From Lycium barbarum (Eukaryota; Streptophyta; Magnoliopsida; Solanales; Solanaceae), in assembly GCF_019175385.1 (NCBI RefSeq), contig NC_083340.1, positions 20,596,336 through 20,660,335 of the forward strand: DNA of 64,000 bases, in the 5' to 3' direction. Positions 55,045-64,000 of the stretch are shown piece by piece (the first letter of the stretch is position 1; each line of letters opens with the position of its first letter). Made by a program: the position numbers and the translations under genes. The notes under the pieces are model-generated. The model ran no database searches, was not told where the DNA came from, and saw only the letters and a list, made by a program, of their open reading frames with translations.

Positions 55045-56228
55045 AATGATTGCTAGAATCAGATGCTGGTCCACAAAATTTCTATCATACAGTGACAGAG
55101 CTCAACTGATCAAGAGTGTGCTCTTTGAGATGCAAATGTATGGACTCAAAGCTGATTCCTCATCCCCAAAAAAGTTATCAAATTAGCCACCAGCTTGTGT
55201 AGAACCTTCCGATGGACTGGAAACCATGATAAATCAAAGAAGGCTTCTATTGAGTGGGACACACTTTGAATGCCAAAATCAGCTGGTGGACTTAACTTCC
55301 TGGAGTTCCATGTGTGGAATAAAGCTGCTTTATGTAAACTGCTCTGGGATATTAGTACTAAGAAAGACACCCTTTGGGTCCAATGAATCCATGCATTCTA
55401 TATAAAAAATAGGGAGTTGATGGACATAGACACACCCAGGCAAGCTTGTTGGATTGTCCGAAAGATTATTGATAGCAGAAAGTGGTTCCACAACCAAGAT
55501 ATTCAAACAACTCTGACAAACTGCTGCATTAAAGGAAAATTTAGCATTGCCAAGGCCTATATATCCTTCATGCCTCAATACCATAAAGTTCCTTGGAAAA
55601 GTTTGCCACGGGAACTCAAACTGTCCCACGCCACCAATTTATCCTATGGCTAGCACTACATGGTCGACTAGCCACAGTAGATAGGTTGTTGAAATGGGGC
55701 ATACAAGTATCAGAAAAATGTGTGCTATGTAATATTGATGAAGTAGAGACCCTAACTCACCTGTTATTTACCTGTGTTTATTCTCAAGAAATCTAGAAGA
55801 CATTACTGCATTGGATAGGGGAAAACAGACTATCTTGCCTTGGGTCGATGAAATGAAATGGATAACCAAAAGGGCCAGCAACACCAGGCCAAGAGCTGGT
55901 ATACTGAGGTTTCTTTTCGCAGCAGCTATATGTCACATTTGGGAAGAAAGGAACGCAAGAAGATTCCAAACTACCAGTAAAGACACAAGACACAGAATCA
56001 GACAAATTGTGCTTCAGTTACATATACGAGGACAGCAGCAGAGCAAATGGTCTACAATTCTAGATAGTTTAAATAGCTTTTTTTACTTAGTCATATAACA
56101 AAGTTGTATATCTGTATGAAGTAGAAGAATCCCTGAGATCTAGTTCTAGAGTCCAAACTGAACTAGTGCATTGTAAAGTTTACACTTGGTTGATATAAAT
56201 TTTCCATTTCGATTAATAAAAAAAAAAG
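55045..56228 (+). mobile_element. 5'-truncated LINE upstream of PAE-C
   Basis: A 12-bp duplication ACAATAGACGAA flanks it (55033-55044 and 56229-56240) and it ends in an A-run before position 56228. Coding remnants read FLSYSDRAQLIKSVLFEMQ, AGGLNFLEFHVWNKAALCKL and ACWIVRKIIDSRKWF, then a zf-RVT-like region (CVLCNIDEVETLTHLLFTC). These are the C-terminal part of LINE ORF2. Stops and frameshifts are present. It begins 474 bp upstream of the PAE-C start codon, separating proximal from distal promoter sequence. Confidence 0.92.
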
Positions 56229-56578
56229 ACAATAGACGAATTCAACAAAAAATATGAAATCAATTGCAAGATGACAAATGCACTAGAATTCTTTTTTTTT
56301 TCCTAAGCAGATCAAACTCCACAACTCTCAACAAGTCCCTATTCAATTTCTTTTCGATCTAATTGAAAAAAGTCCTGCATAAGGCCATAAATTCTATACT
56401 CATTTTCTAAATTAAATTATCATATTCAATTTTACATTGTGTTTACTTATCCTTGGCTTTCAAATTGTTAAATGTCTTCCAAAGAGTTTGATCTAATTTC
56501 CTATCGGTAGTTTCTTAACATTTGACCCTTTCTGCTTCTGTTAATAAATTGAGTTTGCATATTTGTGAATTAATCAAT

Positions 56579-56872
56579 TGAAATTCATGATTAAGCTTTG
56601 CACTCGACCATGGAGAGGCAGCTGAGAGAGATAGAGTAGAGAAAAGATTTTCTTATTCACTTGTATATGATTGAATTACATAATAGAGAGAAATAGGATA
56701 TATATATAGTGTAGTTAGTCCAGCTTTACTACAGCTGGCATACATTAGATCATTGCACTCAAAACCACATACCAACCTAATGATCACAATTCTAACTAAC
56801 TCTAATAACCTCCACTACGTGATATACAACAATATACTTAATATACAGCTAAATATACACTCTGTTTTCACA
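56579..56872 (-). repeat. 3' LTR of truncated copia element
   Basis: Read on the minus strand it begins TGTGAAAACAG at 56872, directly after the polypurine tract GAATGGGAG (plus 56873-56881), and probably ends at TTTCA at 56579, where homology between the PAE-B and PAE-C flanks stops. The left boundary is less certain than the right. Confidence 0.7.
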
Positions 56873-56879
56873 CTCCCAT

Positions 56880-58710
56880 TCAAGCTGGTGGGTGAAACAC
56901 ATCTATCAGTCCCATATTGTACAAGAGCATGTGATGTCGTGATACTCCTAGACCCTTTGTAAGTAGATCAGCCAGCTGCATTTTGGTGTTGACATAGGTT
57001 GACAAGATGGTACCATCTTTGAACTTTTCCCTCACAAAATGATAATAAATTTCATGTGCTTCATTCATTCATGAAATATGGGATTTCGTGCCATTTGTAT
57101 AGCAGCTTTGCTATCACAATATACCTTTATGGGAAGCTTTATATCAACCCCTAAGTCCTTTAGCAAACCTGTTAACCAAACAATCTCAGAAACTGCTGAA
57201 GTCATGTTTCTATACTCAGCTTTAGCTGAGCTTCTACTTATTGTATATTGCTTCTTAGACTACCAGGAGATTAATGAATGTCCAAGATGCACAACAAATC
57301 CTACCACTGATCTCCTAGTGTTAGGACATGACACCCAGTTTGAGTCACAGAAGACTGTCATCTCTTCAATAAAATTTCTTCTCAGTAGTATGCCTGATCT
57401 TGGTGATCTCTTGACATATCTCACTATCCTTAATGTTGCATCCCAGTGAGACTTCTTTGGCATCTGCATGAACTGACTTAAAACCTGTACAGCAAAGCAA
57501 ATATCTGGTGTTGTAATGGTCAAATAAATCAGCTTGCCTACTAACTTCTGATATTTGCCTATGTCTCCCAGTGCTGGATCATCCATTTTTCGTCCTGTTG
57601 AATCATCTTCCTTGTCACATGTTGCATCATACTCAACTGAAGTCAACTTAACATTTGCTTCTAATGGTGTGGAAGCTTGTTTTGCTCCACTAAGTCCCAG
57701 CTCAGAAATTAACTCTAGTGTATATTTCCTCTGATTGAGCAGTATCTCATGCTTTGATCTCATCACCGCTATTCCAAGGAAGTATTTCAGTAGTCCCAGA
57801 TCTTTGACTTTGAACTGGCTATGTAATTACTTCTTTATGTCATCCACCAGGTTAGAACTTTTTCCTGTTATCAGCAGATCATCAACATATATAAAGATGA
57901 TGATGACCATCTCACTTCCTCTCTTCTTGGTGAATAATGAATGATCATAGCAACTCTGTGTGTACCCATCATGCAGTAATGCAGAAGTTAACTTGATGTT
58001 CCATCGCCTTGAAGCCTGTTTTAGCCCATATAGTGATTTCAAAAGTCTGCATACTTTATTCTCCCTTTGTATTTGAAATCCCTGACCCAAGGACATATAT
58101 ACTTCCTCTTCTAGATCTCCTTGGAGTAAAGAATTGTTGACATCCATTTGAAATAGTTCTCAATCATGTGATGCTGCTACGCTGATCATTGTTCTTACTG
58201 TGATCATTTTTTCTACTGGAGAGAAGGTTTCATGATAATGTAAACCTTCTCTTTGTGTGTAACCTTTAGCTACCACCTTTGCTGTAAACCTTCTCTTTGT
58301 GTGTAACCTTTAGCTACCACCCTTGCTTTGTACTTATCTACCTCTCTATTAGCTTTTAACTTTACCTTGTATACGCATTTGGATCCAATAGTTTGCTTTC
58401 CTGGTGGCAACTCCACCAGTTCCCAAGTGTTGTTATGCATCAGTGCTTCAATCTCTTTCTGCATTGCCTCTATCCACACCTTCTCCTTTAAAGTTTCATG
58501 AAAATTCCTGGGCTCAACAGTACTAGAAAAACACTTCAAATATGTTTGATAGGCTGATGATAGATGTGAGTATGATATATGGTCAGAAATTGGATATGCA
58601 CAATGATTGTTGTGTTGAGATGTCACCACATAGTCTCTATGCCAAATAGGTGGTTTGACAGTTCTGGCAGGTCTGCCAGGTTCTTCTTGCATTATAGGCA
58701 TTTATGCATT
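56880..58710 (-). pseudogene. copia RT and RNase H
   Basis: RT starts with WIEAMQKEIEALMHNNTW and SKCVYKVKLKANREVDKYKA (58600-58300), continues at 58147 with MDVNNSLLQGDLEEEVYM, SLYGLKQASRRW and the catalytic IYVDDLLITG (near 57880). RNase H regions at 57766-57240 include LISELGLSGAK, CDSNWVSCPNTRRSVVGFV and LISW. The C-terminus (57068-56880) reads HEIYYHFVREKF and QLADLLTKGLG. A 44-bp tandem duplication at 58240-58327 breaks the RT frame, and several other stops occur. Confidence 0.88.
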
Positions 58711-58757
58711 AACTTCTTCATGTTGTTGCAGTATTGGTGCTATTGGTTTCTCTTCCT

Positions 58758-59870
58758 CTACCTCTTCTTGCGCTGCATGAGACTGTTTTCATTCACCACT
58801 CCTCCTGCCTCAAATGAGTTATCATTTTCAATATTGTTAGTGTCAAGAGCTGGCACAACATCATCCTGATATGTGGATGGTGCTTTTACCACCTCTTCAT
58901 GGAAAATTGGAGAAGTATCAGCATCACCATTAGTGTCAGGATCACTTCCTGTCCACCTTGCTTCAGTAACTTTTTCATGCTGGAGCAGCAATATGTCATC
59001 TGTGCTGGATAAAGAGTCTTGCTTAAAAGGGAAAACGGATTCCCTAAAATTCACATCTCTACTGATGAAGATAACCTTAGTACTGAAATCAAATAGGCTA
59101 TACCCCTTCTGAGTTTCAGAATAACCAACTAGGATAGACTTCCTAGCCCTTGGATCAAACTTGTCTTCTTTTGGCAGCTGACTTGCATAACAAAGGCATC
59201 CAAACACTTTTAATAGTTTAATACTTGGTTCCTTTTCAAACAACTTCTCATATGGACTCTTCCCATCTAGAACTAGTGTAGGAAGTTTGTTGATCAAATA
59301 TACAGTTTTCCTCACACAATCACCCTAGAAACTTATTGGAACTCCAATTTGGAATCTTAAGGCTTTACCAACTTCTAAGATATGCCTATGTTTCCTTTTT
59401 ACTGTTCCATTTTGCTAAGGTGTATATGGACAACTACTCTTATGAATAATGCCATGTTGAGCAAACAGATTTACACAATTGAGTTAAAAACTCTGTGCCA
59501 TTATCAGACCTGAGTGTTTTAATGATGCAACCAAACTGATTCTTTATCAAATTTATGAAATCTGACAAGACAGTAAACACTTTTTGTTTTGAATTTATAA
59601 GGCAAATCCAATTATATTTACATTAATCATCTACTAAAGTCACAAAGTAATGCTTATTATCATAAGTTGCTTTCTTATATGGTCCCCAAAGATCATCATG
59701 CATAATTTGAAAACAAGCAACAGTGTTATGCTTACTTAAAGGAAATTTCAATCTATGATGTTTGGACAAAGGACATACTTCACACCTATCCTGAATATCA
59801 TACTTTACTTTTGACTTCAATGATGGAATATGCTTCATTGCACCTTCTGAAGGATGCCCCAACCTCATAT
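58758..59870 (-). pseudogene. copia pre-integrase and integrase
   Basis: RLGHPSEGAMKHI and CEVCPLSKHHRLKFP (59870-59740) are the zinc-binding pre-integrase region, followed by HDDLWGPYKKATYDNKHYFV at the start of the core. The middle of the core is broken. The C-terminal part (59315-58960) has YLINKLPTLVLDGKSPYE, VFGCLCYAS and ARKSILVGYSETQKGY, the typical integrase tail of copia elements. Confidence 0.85.
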
Positions 59871-59939
59871 GTCACAGGACTCTTTCTTTATGGGGAATGA
59901 GTGCACTATCAGCTGCATGTGCACTTATTTGTCTTGACT

Positions 59940-61198
59940 CCTACAATATGTACAAACCATCTCTTTCTCTACTAATCCCCATAACCTTGCCATTGAAGAT
60001 TCCCTGAAACACACAGAAATCAGGCAAAAATATTGTTGCACAACATAGTTTCTTGATGAGTTTAGACACTGAGAGCAAGTTAAATTTGAAATATGGCACA
60101 TGTAACACATGTTGAATCTTATGTCCTAAGATCATAGCATTTCCTGCAATTTATATGTGAGATTTCCCTCTTGTAGGTATTTTGCACTTGATTACCTTTG
60201 TGGTCAGACATGTTTCTAAGTGCATACAGTAGTTCTTTACAAGGTGTTATGTGATGTGATGCTCCTGAATCCACTATCCATTCATATGCTACTGCATTGG
60301 ATAATAAAGAAATTATACCTGCCATGTTAGATACACATTTCTCAGTTCCTAATTAATCCAACTTGTTCAACACCTCCTGATACTATTGTGGAGTGAACAA
60401 ACCACCAGTTTGATGTTGTGAGCTGCTAGACTCTCCTGTATTTCCATTAGTGGTAGTTGAGTTTGCATAGGGATTGAAGTCACCAGATTGTCCTTGTTTC
60501 TTCTTGCTTTTGAAGTTTGGAGGATATCCAACCAATCTATAACAATCTTTGGTCATGTGTCCTTTGTAACCACATTCTCCACAAGGTGGACCAGAATATC
60601 CTGATTGTGTAGCTTCTCTCCTGTACCTATTCCCTTGATTCCTTCCTGTTAGCATAGTTAGAGCCTCTCTATGACCAGTATCCACCACTCCTAAAGCTCT
60701 TTGACTTTCTTCTTGTGTTGCTACTACACAAGCTTCATTTACTGTGACATCATTTCTTTTTGCTAATAAGTTTCTCCTTATGTTGCTATAACTTTCATTC
60801 AATCCCATCAGAAATTGTATTAGCCTTGGAGCTTTAAGGTGATCTGTATAATGCTTGGATTCATCACAGCATGAGGGCAAAGGCACAATCACATCCAATT
60901 CATCCCAAAGGTTCTTCATCTTACAACAGTAGGCAGTTACTGTGTCATTTCCTTATTTCAAATTCATTATATCTGTCCATATATGATAGATCCTAGTAAG
61001 GTTAGATCTGTCAAATCTCTCCTTAAACTAATCCCATACCTTCTTAGCACTTTTAGCATAGATGATACTTGGTATCAACTCACTTGAAACTGTACTTCCT
61101 ATTCATGATAGCATTATAGCGTCACACTTCTGCCACAGTTTTTCTAAGTCTCCTTTGCCTTTATAGACACTTTTATACAGGTTCCATTTATGAATCCT
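59940..61198 (-). pseudogene. copia gag and protease
   Basis: Gag remnants from 61198 (LGFINGT, IIYAKSAKKVW, FKERFDRSNLTRIY) lead into an open stretch at 60919-60383 with MKNLWDELDVIVPLPSC, QFLMGLNESYSNIRRNLL and the zinc knuckle CGECGYKGHMTKDC. Protease follows with WIVDSGASHHITP near 60285 and the HVLHVPYFKFNLLSVSKL block (60120-60060). The gag start and about 50 N-terminal residues are missing. Confidence 0.85.
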
Positions 61199-61213
61199 AG
61201 TTTTCCTTTTTCA

Positions 61214-61317
61214 TATAACGTGGATCAGTCCACGTTATACTTTTAAATTATTATTTTTTTTAGTCTGACAGGGGAAAAAAAATTGGGGGTATAACGTTGG
61301 CCCCTCCACATTATACC
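61214..61317. repeat. two adjacent ATAACGTGG hairpins
   Basis: TATAACGTGGA, a four-base spacer and its exact inverted copy occupy 61214-61239. A second, imperfect hairpin (GGTATAACGTTGG and TCCACATTATACC) occupies 61288-61317. Both contain the same core. Function and family are unknown. Confidence 0.6.
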
Positions 61318-63412
61318 CCTTTTGGTATATTGTGGAATGGAGCACCCCTTTTGGTTTATGTTGTGCATTTTAGTGCCCTTTAGGCTTCGGACTCCCTAAA
61401 ATTATACAAGTTAGTCCCTAACTTGCCTTCTTAAAGGCTCCTATTATTTCAATTCCTGTTTATCACTATTACGTTCAATTATATTTATTTGAAAGTAAAC
61501 ATATTTTCTGGAAATTAAGATGGTACTTACTTGGATTTATTTTAGTTAGATTTTTGGTAAAATTGTTTTGCAAAAAAAAAAAAAGTTATTGAAAAAGATT
61601 TGGGTAAAGTAGAAAACCACAAATAGAATCAAGGACTTTGTTAAATTTATCAATCAAATCTTTAAATTATTATTGACAAGCATCCTCTCTTGTAGAAACT
61701 ACTCCGAGAGAATGAATTAATGAAGTTCATGCATTATTGCATTAAGTGGGCGTATGTAGATGAGATTGTGCTACGGGTGTTCAAACTTTGAAGAAGTGAA
61801 GACTTTTCTTTTTTAGATTGGGTACAACACATTTATCTAATCAAACTATTTGATATTTAGCTAAATCTTAAAACACTTGTAATAGAACAATAAATAAAAA
61901 TCTCGCAATTAGTCAACATAAAGGACAAAAAACTCTTCAAGAAGTAATCACATACTATTTTATTAGCAAAATAAACAAGAATCACATGTTTAATAGAAAA
62001 ATATCACTTTACAACCAAAAATGAAATTCAAATCGGTAAATCATGCCTTTACTATTAACAAATACAAGTAAAATCTAACATTTTCAATAGGGATTTCACA
62101 CTCTTCTAGCAAATATATCTAAATCTATACAAGTTGAAACAAAAATTTCGATAGGGAGTACAGTTACACAATCAGTGTGTACCAAATCCTAACTTTAAAA
62201 TGTTATCTATGCAGATACTTGCTATTCTCACGAGTGTGATAGAACTAAATTAAGGATCGAGATGTGCATAAACTAACTCAGACACCATCATTTTAAGAAA
62301 AATCAAATGAAAGAATTCACTAAGGTAAATATAAAAATAAGCAAATAGGAGTCTCGAAAAATAAAATTAAGAAAATTATGCTATTTCTATACGGATATCC
62401 TTATCATAATTTAAATGCTAGAGAGTTCTAAATTGAATTGGACACTATGAAAAGTAACAAACAATAGACATACATTTAATTTGATTTCATTCTAGAGTTC
62501 CTGAATAAACTAGAAAATTTTACAAATTTGATTAAGAACTTAAAAGCTAAATTTTCAGATTTTGGATGTTTTGAGTTTCTTTTCGTGTGTTTTCATTTCA
62601 ATGTTACTGTCAACGAAAATAGAGAACAAAGAAAAAGGAGAAAAGTCCAAAGGAACGGAGAGAAAAGTACAAAGAATGAAAAGAAAAAAAAACAAATAGA
62701 ATAGGCATTGAAAATAAAAAAGAAAGGACACAAAAAGGATCTGAGCGTCAGTTTTGTTTTAATAAAACATGTAGAACAATGTTCAAAGTTAGTGCTCTAG
62801 GAGAGAACCGAACGTGTCAGTTTCAAATAGTTTTGAACACGCTTCACCTTTGAGTCATGCTTCTATAAGGAAGTTCATATTCTTATGGTTACAAATAATT
62901 TATGACCTATATATGCACAGTATAATCTTCAACCAAACGGTCTTCAACTAACCACCTTTTTACCTATGTAGCTCTGCCAGACTTGCATTAACAAAAGTTA
63001 TTATAATAAAATAAATAGTTCTAGTTTCTAAAGTACGATGAGTTTAAGGAAAATAAGTAATATTGGAATCTTTACACAAGTAGTCAGTCGAGTTCACCGT
63101 TTATTTGTCCTAACTAATATATATAAATTTTACATTAATTGCGCACGATTATACACATATTTTACATGAACTATACATATATTATATATCTCGGCTATTT
63201 TTAGTTTAAGTAGTTGGATGGACTGCTTTTAAAATAATTTTTCCAAAAATTTCAGAATGAACCTAAATAATACAGGTTGATTCCGGACATGCTAGTTTTC
63301 AGTAAACCAAGGGTAGGATATATAGTTTTTCATTTGAAGAAAACTGGTTGCTTTAATTCCAAAAACTACCTGTGCATTTATCAAAAAGATTTCCAAAGCT
63401 TTTTAAGAACTA
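61318..63412. other. gene-free AT-rich region
   Basis: No gene, LTR or coding relic could be recognised on either strand. The longest frames are short and without motifs. Confidence 0.55.
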
Positions 63413-63498
63413 CTAGATGGCTTATGCCCGTGCTGCGCACGGGCCCAACACTTCGTATTATAGTGTATCTATGTATATATAGTTGTGTTTAGATAGTG

Positions 63499-63543
<45 letters not shown>

Positions 63544-64000
63544 TATATTCAAAATACGATTAATATAACATTGTAGTTTGTGCTCCGTATCTAAAACTTT
63601 ATTTTATTCGTGTTTGCTACGAAAATTTATTAATACTTTTTAAAACAGAAGACTTGTTTAAAAGAAACTATTTTCCTCTGTTTGAGATAAAATAATAGCA
63701 ATATTTAAGCATCAGTTGATACTTTCAATTTTAATTCGATTAATTTAAAAGTGTAAAATACTTATTATTTTTTATCAAATTTTGATTTGGATAATTCTAA
63801 TTCAAATTATTAAATTAATTTTATATGTTTGAAACGAAACAAAGTAGAAATTAACTTTCTATTTAAACGAAGAAATGCTATTTTTTAATTTTTGGCAAAT
63901 ATTCTCGGTTTAACTCATTTTACTTGTCATGTTGTCTTTTGCATGATTTTTTAAGTAAACGTGAATTAGAATTATAATTTGACTAATTTACTTTATTCAT
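63413..64000 (-). mobile_element. Helitron-like 3' terminus (element runs off the window)
   Basis: On the minus strand a perfect 8-bp GC hairpin (arms 63426-63433 and 63437-63444, loop TGC) is followed after nine bases by CTAG and T, the structure of Helitron 3' ends. The same terminus occurs at 49123. The body would extend right past the window. It contains a (TA)n run at about 63503-63541 and no coding sequence. Confidence 0.45.

Larger units (their letters stand above)
51083..56578. repeat. duplicated unit containing PAE-C
   Basis: This is the counterpart of 37063-47280. Insertions private to this copy are a hAT-type element in intron 1 and a LINE upstream. The sites of the Tourist-like MITE, copia element and SINE of the PAE-B unit are empty here. 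Confidence 0.85.
56579..61198 (-). mobile_element. Ty1/copia element, 5'-truncated
   Basis: Read on the minus strand the order is gag, protease, integrase, RT, RNase H, polypurine tract, 3' LTR. The 3' LTR occupies 56579-56872. The gag N-terminus breaks off at about 61198 (LGFINGT) and no 5' LTR or PBS follows, so no promoter LTR remains on that side. Frames are broken by numerous stops. It adjoins the end of the PAE-C unit. Confidence 0.88.

Noticed and set aside
63503..63541. (TA)n tract as possible origin or regulatory site
   Set aside because: Simple microsatellite; similar runs occur at 49854-49884 with no associated feature.

Overview
The window is plant nuclear DNA: spliced genes with GT-AG introns, AT-rich spacers, and nested LTR retrotransposons, LINEs, SINE-like, hAT, Tourist/Stowaway-like and Helitron-like elements. 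The repeat families and the gene family resemble those of Solanaceae; that is an inference from recognition, not a database match. I see no prokaryotic features, CRISPR array, rRNA or convincing tRNA gene.

The only host gene family I can support is plant pectin acetylesterase (PAE, carbohydrate esterase family 13), all on the minus strand. PAE-B (43903-46286) and PAE-C (51645-54571) are intact 12-exon genes. Every exon has the same length in both, all junctions are GT-AG, and each encodes 392 residues with a signal peptide and a Ser/Asp/His triad. PAE-A is a dead copy split in two: exons 1-10 at 16223-18427 and exons 11-12 at 2204-2577. A 13.5-kb SIRE-type Ty1/copia element lies in its intron 10. 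A fourth copy is represented only by promoter-like sequence at 30272-30662. B and C lie in duplicated units (about 37063-47280 and 51083-56578) that have since collected different insertions.

Layout: 1-530 end of a gypsy-type LTR in a LINE; 2204-18427 PAE-A with the SIRE-type element (2683-16204), which itself holds two solo LTRs (7981-10812, 10966-13146); 18690-22740 LINE and copia debris with a hAT MITE; 22882-29578 a solo LTR containing a hAT-type element containing another solo LTR; 30272-34243 ghost PAE promoter, SINE, copia 3' end with two nested hAT elements; 34244-37025 truncated LINE; 37211-38435 Tourist-like MITE; 38670-43791 decayed copia element ending about 110 bp past the PAE-B stop codon; 46909-47078 SINE; 49123-51082 Helitron-like element with seven internal repeats; 53924-54419 hAT-type element in PAE-C intron 1; 55045-56228 LINE upstream of PAE-C; 56579-61198 5'-truncated copia element; 61.2-64 kb gene-free.

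Target-site duplications allow most insertions to be ordered. Coordinates were worked out by hand reading, so single-base errors are possible. I found no convincing new molecular system. The most useful points are the PAE cluster history, the altered conserved motif in PAE-B, the deep nesting, and a few unexplained repeat structures.
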